A stretch of DNA of 64,000 nucleotides from Rhizomicrobium palustre. Lineage in GTDB: Bacteria > Pseudomonadota > Alphaproteobacteria > Micropepsales > Micropepsaceae. Made by a program: the position numbers and the translations under genes. The DNA lies in NCBI RefSeq assembly GCF_011761565.1, contig NZ_JAASRM010000001.1, positions 1,612,139 through 1,676,138 on the forward strand, given 5' to 3'. A model generated the notes under the pieces. That model was not told where the DNA came from, did no database searches, and was given only the letters and a program-made list of their open reading frames with translations. Below, piece after piece: positions 37,229-46,908 of the stretch (within the stretch, counting starts at the first letter, position 1; every line of letters starts with the position of its first letter).

Positions 37229-37261
37229 CGTCATGGCCGGGGCGGAGCCCTGGCCATGACG
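37229..37261. repeat. Type B hairpin unit downstream of mnmE
   Basis: CGTCATGGCC and GGCCATGACG form a perfect 10-bp inverted repeat around 13 bases, starting 6 bp after the mnmE stop. It shares its ends with the 134-bp element at 16185-16318 but is a single short unit. It may act as a 3' end structure before the parS sites. Confidence 0.6.
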
Positions 37262-37271
37262 AAAGAGGGTT

Positions 37272-37287
37272 TGTTTCACGTGAAACA
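37272..37287. other. parS centromere site 1
   Basis: A perfect 16-bp palindrome TGTTTCACGTGAAACA, identical to the widely conserved chromosomal parS consensus bound by ParB. It lies in the mnmE-mnmG gap, 3.5 kb from parB. ParB would load here and spread. Confidence 0.95.
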
Positions 37288-37330
37288 GCGCACGCGAGAA
37301 ATGGGGCCCACCCGGGACCAACCCCGGTTT

Positions 37331-37346
37331 TGTTTCACGTGAAACA
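37331..37346. other. parS centromere site 2
   Basis: A second perfect copy of TGTTTCACGTGAAACA in the same gap, 59 bp from site 1 start to start. The close spacing (about 5.6 helical turns) may let one cluster of ParB clamps load at both. Confidence 0.95.
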
Positions 37347-37409
37347 CGCCTGCGGCTTTGCGAGAGATTCCAACTTGTACACAGGCCGAGAACCCCCTAA
37401 GCACCGCCC

Positions 37410-39293
37410 ATGAAATCTTACGACGTCATTGTGATCGGGGGCGGGCATGCGGGCTGTGAAGCTGCGGCAGCTTCCGCGCGCGCGGGCGCCAAAACCCTGC
37501 TGCTCACCCATAAGAAAGCTACCCTTGGCGAGATGTCCTGCAACCCGGCCATTGGCGGGGTAGGTAAGGGGCATCTGGTGCGCGAGATCGATGCCGCTGA
37601 CGGGTTGATGGGACGCGTCATCGACAAGGCGGGTATCCAATTCCGCATCCTGAACCGCCGTAAGGGCCCCGCCGTGCGCGGACCCCGCGCACAGGCCGAC
37701 CGCAAGCTCTATCGTGCCGCCATGCAAGCGGCTTTGGCCGAGACGGCGAACCTCGACATCCATGAAGACGGCGCCGAAGACCTGATTTTTCGCGATGGCC
37801 GGGTTTCTGGGGTGGTAACCGGGCAGGGCCTGAGCTTCGGGGCAGGTGCGGTGGTTCTCACCACCGGGACATTCCTCAAAGGGCTCATCCATTGCGGGGA
37901 AAAGACCTTCCCGGCTGGCCGCGCGGTCGCCGGACGGCAAGGATTCGAAGGGGAGGCGGCTGAACCGCCCTCTATTGGGCTTTCCGATACCCTGCATCGG
38001 CTTGGCTTCGCCATGGGACGGCTCAAGACCGGTACCCCGGCACGCCTCAACGGCAAAACCATCGATTGGGCTTCGCTGGACACCCAATTGGGGGATGATC
38101 CGCCGGAACCCTTCTCCTTTATGAGTCGCGCGATCACCGTTCCGCAGATCGCTTGCGCCATTACCCGCACCACCGAGGCCACCCACGCCATCATCCGGGC
38201 CAATCTTGATCGCGCGCCGATGTATTCTGGCCAGATCGAGAGCCGGGGGCCGCGTTATTGCCCCTCTATCGAAGATAAGGTGGTGCGCTTCGGTCATCGC
38301 GACAGCCACCAGATCTTCTTGGAGCCGGAAGGCCTCGATGACGACACCGTTTATCCGAACGGTATCTCGACCTCCCTGCCGGAAGACGTGCAGCAGGCGA
38401 TGATCCGCAGCATTCCGGGGCTCGAGAAGGTCGAAATCCTGCGGCCTGGCTATGCCATCGAGTATGACTATGTCGATCCGCGCGAGCTTTTGCCGTCTCT
38501 CGAGACCAAAAGGATGCCCGGTCTCTACTTCGCGGGCCAGATCAACGGCACGACCGGCTATGAAGAGGCCGCAGCCCAAGGTCTGATGGCTGGTTTGAAC
38601 GCTGCAAGGCAGGTTTCGGGGTCTGATCCTGTCATTCTGGACCGCGCCTCGGCCTATATCGGGGTTCTGATCGACGATCTCGTCACCAAGGGCGTCTCTG
38701 AGCCCTATCGCATGTTCACCTCGCGGGCCGAATATCGCCTCACGCTCCGGGCCGATAATGCCGACCAGCGCCTGACCCCGACCTTCGAGGCCGCGGGATG
38801 TGCAGGCTCACAACGGTCAGAAGCCTTCGCAGCCAAGATGGAGTCTCTGAAAGAGGCGCGGGAGGTCATGTCCGGCCTCTCCATGACGCCCAATCAAGCC
38901 CAGAAGCATGGTATCTCCGTCCGTCTCGATGGCACACGCCGCACGGCGAGCGAGCTGTTGAGCCTGCCGGGGGTCGAATTCGGCACTCTGACGGCCATTT
39001 GGCCTGAACTTTCCCGCTTTGAAGGCCAGATCGTCGAGCAATTGGAAGTCGATGCCCAATATGCGGGGTATCTGGACCGCCAAGAGGCCGATATTCAGGC
39101 CTTCCGGCGTGACGAAGCCCTGATCCTGCCGCCGGAACTCGATTATGGGGCGGTGAATGGCCTCTCTACCGAAGTTCGGCAGAAACTCTCCACCATCCGC
39201 CCGGCTACCATCGGCCAAGCGGCTCGTATTGACGGGATCACTCCCGCCGCGCTCACCCTGGTCCTAGCCCATGTCAGATCCCGCGCTGCCTGA
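37410..39293 (+). CDS. mnmG: tRNA uridine-5-carboxymethylaminomethyl(34) synthesis enzyme MnmG
   Basis: FAD-dependent partner of MnmE. The 627 residues start [20 protein letters not shown] (FAD site), followed by [20 protein letters not shown] and [21 protein letters not shown], all diagnostic. The C-terminal helical domain ends near [17 protein letters not shown] sequence ([13 protein letters not shown]). No strong ribosome site precedes the ATG. The last 23 bp overlap the start of rsmG. Confidence 0.97.
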   Translation: MKSYDVIVIGGGHAGCEAAAASARAGAKTLLLTHKKATLGEMSCNPAIGGVGKGHLVREIDAADGLMGRVIDKAGIQFRILNRRKGPAVRGPRAQADRKLYRAAMQAALAETANLDIHEDGAEDLIFRDGRVSGVVTGQGLSFGAGAVVLTTGTFLKGLIHCGEKTFPAGRAVAGRQGFEGEAAEPPSIGLSDTLHRLGFAMGRLKTGTPARLNGKTIDWASLDTQLGDDPPEPFSFMSRAITVPQIACAITRTTEATHAIIRANLDRAPMYSGQIESRGPRYCPSIEDKVVRFGHRDSHQIFLEPEGLDDDTVYPNGISTSLPEDVQQAMIRSIPGLEKVEILRPGYAIEYDYVDPRELLPSLETKRMPGLYFAGQINGTTGYEEAAAQGLMAGLNAARQVSGSDPVILDRASAYIGVLIDDLVTKGVSEPYRMFTSRAEYRLTLRADNADQRLTPTFEAAGCAGSQRSEAFAAKMESLKEAREVMSGLSMTPNQAQKHGISVRLDGTRRTASELLSLPGVEFGTLTAIWPELSRFEGQIVEQLEVDAQYAGYLDRQEADIQAFRRDEALILPPELDYGAVNGLSTEVRQKLSTIRPATIGQAARIDGITPAALTLVLAHVRSRAA

Positions 39294-39972
39294 AGCAGCC
39301 GCACCCAATTTCGGCCCCGAAGCCTTCCTGGCCGAGACCGGTGTTTCACGTGAAACACTCGAGCTGCTCTCTGCCTATGTGGAGATGCTGAAAGAGTGGA
39401 ATGCGCTCCATAATCTGGTGGCGGAAAGCACCATGGGGGAGGTCTGGCATCGCCATATCCTGGATAGCGCGCAGTTGGAGCCGCTCATCCCGGCCGAGGC
39501 TTGGACCCTGGTAGACCTCGGCAGCGGGGCAGGGTTCCCGGGGTTGGTACTGGCGATCATGCGGCGCGACCGGCTGATGGTCACCCTCTATGAAGCCACC
39601 AAGAAGAAGGCGGACTTCCTCGCCGCGGTGGCCGAGAAGCTCAAATTGCCGGTCACCGTCAAGAACTGCCGTATCGAGGCCGAGCCACAACAATATTTTG
39701 ATGTGGTAACGGCCCGCGCCTTCGCCCCCATGGATGCGCTGCTGGGCTATGCGCACCGATTTGTTGGCCCCACGACGATTTGCCTTCTCCTCAAAGGCGG
39801 CAAGCTGGAAGAAGAATTGACGGCGGCGGAAAGGCACTGGAAGATGTCCCTCGAAAGGCATCCCTCCAAAACCCATCCGCTTGGAATTGTGCTGGAATTG
39901 CACGACCTTAAGCCCGCCCGCCCAGCTCCTGCCAAAGCTAGAACAGCTACCCGAAAGCGCCGTAAGCCATGA
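39271..39972 (+). CDS. rsmG: 16S rRNA 7-methylguanosine(527) methyltransferase RsmG
   Basis: Methylates G527 of 16S rRNA using SAM. The 233 residues include [17 protein letters not shown] (SAM site), [19 protein letters not shown], and NCRIEA followed by [15 protein letters not shown] parS palindrome is embedded in codons 24-29, where it spells Val-Ser-Arg-Glu-Thr. The start overlaps mnmG by 23 bp and the stop overlaps parA by 4 bp. The C-terminal tail is basic ([10 protein letters not shown]). Confidence 0.95.
   Translation: MSDPALPEAAAPNFGPEAFLAETGVSRETLELLSAYVEMLKEWNALHNLVAESTMGEVWHRHILDSAQLEPLIPAEAWTLVDLGSGAGFPGLVLAIMRRDRLMVTLYEATKKKADFLAAVAEKLKLPVTVKNCRIEAEPQQYFDVVTARAFAPMDALLGYAHRFVGPTTICLLLKGGKLEEELTAAERHWKMSLERHPSKTHPLGIVLELHDLKPARPAPAKARTATRKRRKP
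39342..39357. other. parS centromere site 3 (inside rsmG)
   Basis: A third perfect TGTTTCACGTGAAACA, here within the rsmG coding sequence. It is about 0.6 kb before parA and 2 kb from sites 1 and 2. The reading frame uses it as GTT TCA CGT GAA ACA. Confidence 0.95.
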
Positions 39973-40784
39973 CCGAACCGAACAAGCCTCGCGTGCTGGT
40001 GATCGCCAATCAGAAGGGTGGTGTGGGCAAGACCACCACGGCCATCAATCTGGGCACGGCGCTGGCGGCGGTGGGCGAGCCGACCCTGATCATCGACATC
40101 GATCCGCAAGGCAATGCCTCCACCGGTCTCGGCATCGGCCGCAACGAGCGCGATCTCTCTATATATGATGTGCTGATGGGGCAGGCGAGCGTGGCCGAGG
40201 CCATCCAGCCGACCCGCATCCCGAAGCTCTCCATCCTGCCGGCGACAGTCGATCTTTCCGGTGCCGAGCTTGAACTGATCGGGGCGGAGGGGCGCAATTA
40301 CCGGCTCAAGGACGCGTTGGACGAATACTCCGCACACGGACAATCTCAATTCAAATATGCGCTGATCGATTGCCCGCCGTCTTTGACGCTGCTCACCGTC
40401 AACGCCATGGCGGCGGCGGATGCGGTGATCGTGCCGCTGCAATGCGAGTTCTTTGCGCTGGAAGGTCTTTCGCAGCTCCTCAACACCATCGAGCTGGTGC
40501 GCAACGGGCTTAATCCCGTGCTGGAAATCCAGGGCATCGTGCTGACCATGTTCGATAAGCGCAACAAGCTTTCCGATCAGGTCGCCGCCGATGTGCGCGA
40601 GCATATGGGCGATAAGGTCTATGACACGGTGATCCCGCGCAATGTGCGCATCTCCGAAGCGCCGAGCCATGGTCTGCCCGCGCTGGTCTATGACCTCAAA
40701 TGCCCGGGCAGTCAGGCTTACATCAAACTCGCGGGCGAAATGATTCAGCGCGAAAGAAGCCGCGCCGCCGAAGCAGCGGAATAA
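39969..40784 (+). CDS. parA: Chromosome partitioning ATPase ParA
   Basis: Deviant Walker A ATPase that moves ParB-parS complexes. The 271 residues show NQKGGVGKTTTAINLGTAL, IIDIDPQGNASTGLG (Walker A') and YALIDCPPSLTLLTVNA (Walker B). It lacks an N-terminal HTH, so it is the chromosomal Soj type. Its ATG overlaps the rsmG stop and it is followed 10 bp later by parB. Confidence 0.97.
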   Translation: MTEPNKPRVLVIANQKGGVGKTTTAINLGTALAAVGEPTLIIDIDPQGNASTGLGIGRNERDLSIYDVLMGQASVAEAIQPTRIPKLSILPATVDLSGAELELIGAEGRNYRLKDALDEYSAHGQSQFKYALIDCPPSLTLLTVNAMAAADAVIVPLQCEFFALEGLSQLLNTIELVRNGLNPVLEIQGIVLTMFDKRNKLSDQVAADVREHMGDKVYDTVIPRNVRISEAPSHGLPALVYDLKCPGSQAYIKLAGEMIQRERSRAAEAAE

Positions 40785-40794
40785 GAACATCAAC

Positions 40795-41679
40795 ATGACG
40801 ACGGAGGCGAAAGTGGCAGATGAACGCCCGCGCGGTTTAGGACGGGGATTGTCGGCGCTGATCGGCGGCGACGAGGGTGGTTCACGCACACCGGCGGGGA
40901 ACCGTTCCCCGCGCACTGTGCCGACCGCGTTCTTGCGCCCCAACAAATTTCAGCCGCGCAAAACCTTTGTCGAAGAGGATCTTTCCGATCTCATCGCCTC
41001 GGTGAAAGACAAAGGCATTTTGCAGCCGATCCTGGTGCGCCCCATCGCGGGCGATGCCAATGCCTATGAGATCGTGGCGGGCGAACGGCGCTGGCGCGCG
41101 GCCCAGGCGGCTAAGCTTCATGAAGTGCCGGTGACGGTGAAGGAGCTGAATGACGGCCAGGCCCTCGAATACGCCATCATCGAAAATGTGCAGCGTTCCG
41201 ACCTCAACGCGATTGAAGAGGGTATCGCCTATCAAGAGTTGATGGACCGCTTCTCCTACACCCAGGAGCAGCTCGCGGGTGCGGTCGGCAAATCCCGCCC
41301 CCATGTGGCCAACACCTTGCGGCTTTTGAAGCTGCCGGAATCGGTGCGGATTTTGGTGCGCGACGGCAAGCTTACCGCCGGACATGCCCGCGCGCTGATC
41401 GGCGATCCTGATGCGGAAGCCAAGGCGCTGGCGATCGTCGAAGGGGGCTTAAATGTGCGCCAGGCCGAACAGGCCGCAGTGAAGAAAAAGCCCAAAAAGC
41501 CCCACAGCCTGCCTGTGGAAGATCCCAACATCAAAGAGCTGGAACAGACCCTGGCCAGTGCCACCGGCCTGAAAGTCCAGATCACCGACGACCCCGATAA
41601 GGGCGGTGAAGTGCGGATTTTCTACAAGACCCTGGAGCAGCTCGACGACCTCGTCCTGCGTCTGAAACAGAAGTGGTAA
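40795..41679 (+). CDS. parB: Chromosome partitioning protein ParB
   Basis: CTP-dependent DNA clamp that binds parS. The 294 residues show the N-terminal ParA-contact RGLGRGLSALIGG and the CTP site with VAGERRWRAAQAA. They also show IIENVQRSDLNAIEEGIAY and the HTH SYTQEQLAGAVGKSRPHVAN. The C-terminus carries a dimerisation domain ending LKQKW. All three parS sites lie within 3.6 kb upstream. Confidence 0.97.
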   Translation: MTTEAKVADERPRGLGRGLSALIGGDEGGSRTPAGNRSPRTVPTAFLRPNKFQPRKTFVEEDLSDLIASVKDKGILQPILVRPIAGDANAYEIVAGERRWRAAQAAKLHEVPVTVKELNDGQALEYAIIENVQRSDLNAIEEGIAYQELMDRFSYTQEQLAGAVGKSRPHVANTLRLLKLPESVRILVRDGKLTAGHARALIGDPDAEAKALAIVEGGLNVRQAEQAAVKKKPKKPHSLPVEDPNIKELEQTLASATGLKVQITDDPDKGGEVRIFYKTLEQLDDLVLRLKQKW

Positions 41680-41683
41680 CAGC

Positions 41684-41692
41684 CTATCCACA
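41684..41692 (+). promoter_or_regulatory. DnaA-box-like 9-mer just after parB
   Basis: CTATCCACA matches the DnaA box TTATCCACA in eight of nine positions, the best match I noticed in the window. It is a single copy 5 bp after the parB stop, so it may be chance or a local DnaA site. Confidence 0.3.
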
Positions 41693-41714
41693 GGCGGGCG
41701 AGGGGTGTGAGTTT

Positions 41715-41739
41715 TCCCTCTCCCCTTGAGGGAGAGGGA
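41715..41739. repeat. Type C hairpin unit downstream of parB
   Basis: TCCCTCTCCC and GGGAGAGGGA form a perfect 10-bp stem with a 5-base loop, 35 bp after the parB stop. It could help end parB transcription but has no T run. It belongs to the same CCCTCCCC-TTGA-GGGAGGG theme as the other type C units. Confidence 0.55.
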
Positions 41740-41816
41740 TTGCGGCGCTTGACCCCTGCACCCGCCGTTGCGGAATATCGCGCTTTGGCCGCTAGGGGCC
41801 GGTGAAGGGGATTTTG

Positions 41817-43244
41817 ATGCATTTGGTTTTTCGGGCGGCCGGATTTTCGGCGCTGCTGCTGTCCTCCGCGCTGACGCCTATTTTTGCGCAAGCCGCACCG
41901 GCGGCTGAGACCAATCAATCCGCTTCCAAACTCGACCCGGCCAAGATCACCGATCTGGTAGAGAAGGAAGTCACACGCCTCGGCGTGCCCTCGGCTTCGG
42001 TCGCAGTGGTGGTGGATGGCAAAATCCTCACCGCGATCACTGCGGGCAAATCGGCGCTCGGCCCGGATCGCGCTGCCAGCCCCACGGCGCGCTATGCCAT
42101 CGGCTCCAACAGTAAGCAATTTCTCGCCGCCGCGCTGCTGCTTTTGCAGGAAGACGGCAAGCTTAGCCTGGACGACAAGGCGAGCAAATATTTCTCCGAT
42201 CTCGGCCCGGCGGGCGAGGTGACCATCCGCCAGATGCTGTCGCATACCGCAGGCCTGACCGATTTCTGGCCGCAGGATTATGTCTTCGCCCAGATGCAGC
42301 ACGACACTACGCCGCAAAAGATCATCGATGGCTGGGCCAAGCATAAGCTCGATTTCGCCCCCGGTTCGCGCTGGCAGTATTCCAATACCGGCTATGTGCT
42401 GGCGGGGATGATCCTGGAAAAGGTCAGCGGCCAATCGGTGTTTGATTTTCTGCAAAGCCGTATCTTCAAGCCGTTGGGCATGACCAGTGTGGTGAATTTC
42501 GATCAGGGCGGGCTCGGCACAACCGATGCGGTGGGCTACACGCGTTATGGCCTTGGCGCCTGGCATCCCGCAGCTCCCGAAGGCAAGGGCTGGATGTTCG
42601 CGGCGGGCGAGCTTGCCATGACGGCGGAAGATCTGGCGCGCTGGGATATCTCCATCATTAATCAAAGTCTTCTCAAGCCCGCCTCCTATCGCGAATTCGA
42701 AAAGGAAGTGGTGCTGACGAATGGCCTGGGGTCGCGCTATGGCCTCGGCCTTGCGGTGGCGCTGTCCAATGAGCGCCGCGTGCTGTCGCATGGCGGCGAG
42801 GTTTCGGGCTTTATCAGCCAGGCTACGATCTATCCCGATCAGCGCGTGGCCATCGTGGTTCTCACCAATGCCGATTCCAATTCCGCCGCCGATGTCATCA
42901 CCGACAAGCTGAAGGATCTTGTCTTGAATGGCGTCAGCCCGGCGGACGAGGTGAGCGCGAAAGTGGCGCGGGCGATTTTCGATGGCTTGCGCGAGGGCAA
43001 ACTCGACCGCACGCTCTTCAGCTCCAATGCCAATGCCTATTTCAGCGATGCGGTTATCACGGAGATTTCCTCCAGCACGTCACCGCTGGGCAAGGTGAAA
43101 ACCTTCAAGCTCAGCCGCAGCGGCACGCGCGGCGGCATGGATTTCCGCGTCTATGAAGTGGAGCTGGAGAAAGCCAAATTCCAGCTCATCACCCGCGCAC
43201 TACCCGACGGCACACTTGAACAGTTCATGCTGTTTCCGAAATAG
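41817..43244 (+). CDS. Secreted serine hydrolase, beta-lactamase class C / esterase-like
   Basis: A 475-residue exported protein (signal peptide about 1-28, ending AQAA). The serine beta-lactamase-like fold has Ser97-x-x-Lys100 in AIGSNSKQF, Tyr188-Ser-Asn190 in WQYSNTGY and His325-Gly-Gly in LSHGGEVSG instead of KTG. This HGG variant is common in esterases and D-amino-acid peptidases, so true beta-lactamase activity is not implied. About 120 residues follow the catalytic domain. The start ATG at 41817 has GAAGGGG upstream. Confidence 0.82.
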   Translation: MHLVFRAAGFSALLLSSALTPIFAQAAPAAETNQSASKLDPAKITDLVEKEVTRLGVPSASVAVVVDGKILTAITAGKSALGPDRAASPTARYAIGSNSKQFLAAALLLLQEDGKLSLDDKASKYFSDLGPAGEVTIRQMLSHTAGLTDFWPQDYVFAQMQHDTTPQKIIDGWAKHKLDFAPGSRWQYSNTGYVLAGMILEKVSGQSVFDFLQSRIFKPLGMTSVVNFDQGGLGTTDAVGYTRYGLGAWHPAAPEGKGWMFAAGELAMTAEDLARWDISIINQSLLKPASYREFEKEVVLTNGLGSRYGLGLAVALSNERRVLSHGGEVSGFISQATIYPDQRVAIVVLTNADSNSAADVITDKLKDLVLNGVSPADEVSAKVARAIFDGLREGKLDRTLFSSNANAYFSDAVITEISSSTSPLGKVKTFKLSRSGTRGGMDFRVYEVELEKAKFQLITRALPDGTLEQFMLFPK

Positions 43245-43280
43245 GGGGTAACGCCCATCTCGCAGAGGCAGGTTAAAGTT

Positions 43281-43401
43281 GTCATGGCCCGCAGCTGCGG
43301 GCCATCCAGGTCTCGCGGCACCGTTGGTTCCGAAGATGCTTGAGCTTCTGCTTCTAGCATGAGCAACACCACCTGGGTCGCCCGCAGTCGCGGGCGATGA
43401 C
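43281..43401. repeat. Type B-like inverted-repeat element
   Basis: About 121 bp bounded by GTCATGGCCCGC and GCGGGCGATGAC. The left end itself folds as ATGGCCCGCAG/CTGCGGGCCAT (43284-43305, a perfect 22-bp palindrome). It sits between the serine hydrolase and the convergent SDR gene and relates to the 16185-16318 element by end sequence. Confidence 0.6.
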
Positions 43402-43433
43402 AGGTAGGGTTCAAGGGACGGGCTTTGGTCTCT

Positions 43434-44213
43434 CTACCCCTGCGTTGCTGCCGAACCGGCGAGGAGGCCGCCGTCGATGTTGAATTCGCTGCCGGTGATA
43501 TAAGTGGCGTCATCGCTCGCCAGCAGCAGCGCCAGGGCGGCGACTTCTTCCGGTGTGCCGAAGCGCTTCAAGGGTGTGTCGGCGGTGAGGGCGCGCATTT
43601 TGTCTTCGCGCTCCGGCCCCGTGCCGAGCATCGGCTCCCAGATCGGCGTCAAAATCGCGGCGGGGTGGATGGAGTTGCAGCGGATTTTCCAACCATGCTG
43701 CGCGCAATAGAGGGCCACCGTTTTGCTATGATTGCGGATCGCTGCCTTGGAGGAGGCGTAAGCGGCGGCAAGCGGAATGCCCACCAGCCCCGAGCGCGAG
43801 GAGATGTTGATGATCGAGCCGGTGCCACGCGCCTTCATCGCGCCAATCGCATAACGGCAGCCCAGAAAGGTTCCGTCGAGATTGGTGCGATGCACCGCGC
43901 GCCAGTTTTCCAAACTTGCATGTTCGGGGTCGTGCGCGACGAGGCCGTCTTCAAAGCCGGTGATCCCGGCATTGTTCACCAGCACATCGGCTTGCGGCAC
44001 GGTGTTGGCGAGACGCGCCCAGTCGTCTTCTGACCGCACGTCCAGCTTTTGAAATGCGCAGCCGATCTCGGCGGCGGTCTTTTCGCCCAGGGTGGCGTTG
44101 ATATCGGTGAGGAGGACGCGGGCGCCTTCGGCATGAAACCGCGCGGCGATGGCGCGGCCAATCCCGCGCGCTGCGCCAGTGATGACGCAAATCTTATCTT
44201 TCAATGCTGGCAT
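43434..44213 (-). CDS. Short-chain dehydrogenase/reductase
   Basis: Classical SDR of 259 residues with the NAD(P) motif [17 protein letters not shown]. It also has [10 protein letters not shown], the catalytic Ser in [12 protein letters not shown] and Tyr-x3-Lys in [15 protein letters not shown] after the second strand suggests NAD preference (acidic residue). The C-terminus [15 protein letters not shown] is typical. The substrate cannot be told from sequence. It is a single-gene unit. Confidence 0.9.
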   Translation of the reverse strand: MPALKDKICVITGAARGIGRAIAARFHAEGARVLLTDINATLGEKTAAEIGCAFQKLDVRSEDDWARLANTVPQADVLVNNAGITGFEDGLVAHDPEHASLENWRAVHRTNLDGTFLGCRYAIGAMKARGTGSIINISSRSGLVGIPLAAAYASSKAAIRNHSKTVALYCAQHGWKIRCNSIHPAAILTPIWEPMLGTGPEREDKMRALTADTPLKRFGTPEEVAALALLLASDDATYITGSEFNIDGGLLAGSAATQG

Positions 44214-44438
44214 GATGATCTCGATATGAAGGGGAGGGGACGCGGGATGTTTGCCGCGTGCGACGGGCGTTAGTGGACCTGATCCATGTCGCGTACTCCT
44301 TGTGGCACTAGACTATGCGCCGCGCCTCGCTTCGGCAATCAAGCGCTTTGGATGTGCCGGAGGCCCAACGTCGCGGCGAGGTCGAAACAGTGTTTTCAGC
44401 TTTGGCCGCTACACTCCGCGCATGGGAAATCGGCGGGG

Positions 44439-44795
44439 ATGTCGATGCAGGGCTTACGCCAAGTCATAAAACTTCTCCAAGCCATTGTGCCGGTGCTCTA
44501 TTGCGGCGGCTTGCTCTATTATTTTCTTAGGCTTGGCGGGTCTTGGAAAGAAGCCACGGAAATGGGGCTTGGCCCCACCTTATGGGGGCTCGCGATTGTC
44601 GGCGGGCTGTTCTGTTTCCCGTTATTGCTGAAATTGGTTTGGCTTTTCGCGGGCTTACGTCCGCGCGGCGCGCCCGTCTCCGAAGATGCGTTTGATGCCG
44701 ATGCGGTGATCGCGCGCCATTTAGCGCAGCGCGCGTCCGAGCCACCGCCGCAGCATCCGGCGCCCCGGCCCAGCTTCGGCAAAAGGCACAGATAA
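44439..44795 (+). CDS. Small two-segment membrane protein of unknown function
   Basis: About 118 residues. Two hydrophobic segments (about 9-31 and 44-70, the second with LAIVGGLFCFPLLLKLVWLF) are followed by a hydrophilic, Pro-rich tail (DADAVIARHLAQRA near 90-103). No family recognised. The start is uncertain: ATG at 44439 or 44445, both near a GGCGGGG stretch. The frame is open further upstream but that part has no hydrophobic or conserved character. It stands between two minus-strand genes. Confidence 0.5.
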   Translation: MSMQGLRQVIKLLQAIVPVLYCGGLLYYFLRLGGSWKEATEMGLGPTLWGLAIVGGLFCFPLLLKLVWLFAGLRPRGAPVSEDAFDADAVIARHLAQRASEPPPQHPAPRPSFGKRHR

Positions 44796-44836
44796 AGCGT
44801 TACAGAGCTCCTTATCCCCGTGGATCAACCAAACTA

Positions 44837-46825
44837 TCAGCTTGCGAAACAGTGGCTCTCCACAAGCGCACGCCCAATCAAGGCGGACCCGTCAAAACTC
44901 AGATGGTGATCATCGCGATACAGCAGTTCGCCGTTCTTACGCATGGGATAGGAACCATTCTGTCGCAGATAGGGCGTTTGGCGGAAAACACAGATGTCTG
45001 CGCGCTCACCCAGTAAGCCATCCCAGAACGTCAGATATCCACGATTGCCAGATTCGACGGTTTCGCGTTTGACTGAGCAACGCATTCCGCTGGTGAGGCA
45101 TAAGCGGGGCGATCTGCCGATATTGGGTCCGTCATAGCTGACAATGACCTTTTTGCCATGGGCTTCGAGGAAGGCGATATCAGCCTTCGCAATGGCCGAC
45201 ACCCGTCGGAACTTCTCTTCGATAGGTAAGGGCGTCCTGCGAGCATCGAAATACATATTTTGAATGTCCCAGTGCGCGAAACTGAGGATCACCGTTTTGA
45301 TGCGCGGGTCTGTGGCCACATTCGCGTAGATGTGTTCGTTAATAACGTCACAATCTTTGTTCCAGGTAAAATCCCCATAAAGATGCCGGAAGGGTTCGCA
45401 GGTGCCTGCCCCGTAATTGGCAACACCTATTCCTTTGGAGGCAAGAGCATCACGTAATCCCGGATATAAAGAATTGGCCATGCTATCTCCCAGGACAGCC
45501 ACAACCTCTTTTGAACCCGGTTTGGCAAGGTGGCAGAAGATAGTGTCAGACTTGGCTTCTTTGCTTAGGCCTAAGGCACTATAGCAGTTTGGCTCAGACT
45601 CCACCCATTTGAGCTGGGCAAGGTCTTTCATATTACCACGAAGAATGAAATGGCTATCGTTGGCAATTACCAGGCCAGCGGCTGCAAGGCTGAACGTCGC
45701 AAGACACAAAGCGGGTACTATCCAGCGAGATTTGCCGAAACGCAGCGGCCGCTCGATGAATTTGTATACAAGCCACGAAATCAATACCGACATCAGGACA
45801 GCAAAAATTCGCTGATTGATTGATGGCGAATTATTGGTGATACGCAAAAAAGCCAAAAGAGGCCAATGCCAAAGATAAATCGGATAGCTGAGTAAGCCGA
45901 TAAACACCGTTACTGGATTGGCTAACACCACCCTGTTAAACCACGCCTTTGTCCCCGCAACGATGATGCAGGCACCCCCAAACGTAGGCAGGAGCGCCCA
46001 CCATCCCGGAAACTTGCTTTCGCCGTTCAGAAAGAGGGCGGCGGCCATAATGAGCGTAATGCCCGCGAGTGACAGAACGTTGGAGAAGGCGGGATTTTCG
46101 ATAGTGCGATGCACCCGAGCTCCCAGAGCGCTACCTGCGCCATTAAGAAAACCGCGATGCAGAATCGTGAAGTAGGCGATCGCCGCGCCTATCACCAATT
46201 CAAAGAAGCGCGTGTAAGGCAGGTAGAAATCGGCGGTGACGTTATGGTGAACCATGTAGATATTCGCAGCAAATGAGAGTGCGAAGCCGCCGATCAGGAT
46301 GTATTTGAACGGAATGTTATACCGATAAACCAAGCATAACGTGATCGGCCAAATAAAATAGAACTGCTCCTCAATCCCCAAGGACCACATATGCAGGAGT
46401 GGATTGAACTGTGAGTCCGAGTTGAAATAGCCGGTATTATTCAGGAGGACGATATTGGCTACGAACCCAGCGCTGCCCGCGATGTATTTGCAGAGGTTCT
46501 GAAATTCGTCGGTCAACATAATGGCGGCGCCCAACGCATAACAGGCAACCAGCATCGCGATCAGAGACGGAAAGATACGCTTGATACGGCGAGCGTAGAA
46601 TCGGGCGAAGGAGAAATCTTTATCTTCGATTTCGCTGAAGATAATGCTCGAGATCAGAAAGCCGGAGATGACGAAGAAGACATCAACCCCAACAAAACCG
46701 CCCGTCAGCTTGTTATTGAACGCATGATAAATGACTACAAGACCGACAGCCAGCGCGCGCAACCCATCTACATCGGGACGATACTTTTGGTGCCCAGCCG
46801 AGAGATGACTCGCCCCCGAACCCAT
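44837..46825 (-). CDS. OatA/PatA-like membrane O-acyltransferase with C-terminal SGNH domain
   Basis: A 662-residue protein. The N-terminal acyltransferase-3 domain (about 10 membrane segments) begins KYRPDVDGLRALAVGLVVIY with the catalytic-type His in VIYHAFN and GGFVGVDVFFVISGFLIS. The C-terminal extracytoplasmic SGNH domain starts at VAVLGDSMANSLYPG, with the DDHHLSFDG Asp/His pair near the end. Such proteins O-acetylate surface polysaccharides, lipopolysaccharide or peptidoglycan. The base composition is visibly more AT-rich than the flanks and it sits where hisF usually is, which suggests later acquisition. The start at 46825 has a GGAG site. Confidence 0.85.
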   Translation of the reverse strand: MGSGASHLSAGHQKYRPDVDGLRALAVGLVVIYHAFNNKLTGGFVGVDVFFVISGFLISSIIFSEIEDKDFSFARFYARRIKRIFPSLIAMLVACYALGAAIMLTDEFQNLCKYIAGSAGFVANIVLLNNTGYFNSDSQFNPLLHMWSLGIEEQFYFIWPITLCLVYRYNIPFKYILIGGFALSFAANIYMVHHNVTADFYLPYTRFFELVIGAAIAYFTILHRGFLNGAGSALGARVHRTIENPAFSNVLSLAGITLIMAAALFLNGESKFPGWWALLPTFGGACIIVAGTKAWFNRVVLANPVTVFIGLLSYPIYLWHWPLLAFLRITNNSPSINQRIFAVLMSVLISWLVYKFIERPLRFGKSRWIVPALCLATFSLAAAGLVIANDSHFILRGNMKDLAQLKWVESEPNCYSALGLSKEAKSDTIFCHLAKPGSKEVVAVLGDSMANSLYPGLRDALASKGIGVANYGAGTCEPFRHLYGDFTWNKDCDVINEHIYANVATDPRIKTVILSFAHWDIQNMYFDARRTPLPIEEKFRRVSAIAKADIAFLEAHGKKVIVSYDGPNIGRSPRLCLTSGMRCSVKRETVESGNRGYLTFWDGLLGERADICVFRQTPYLRQNGSYPMRKNGELLYRDDHHLSFDGSALIGRALVESHCFAS

Positions 46826-46908
46826 GCCCACTCCAATACGCACCACTATACCCTCTTTGACTATGCAGATCACATGTTGGTGTATTTCGCCGTAGGCGGT
46901 AGTGAAGC

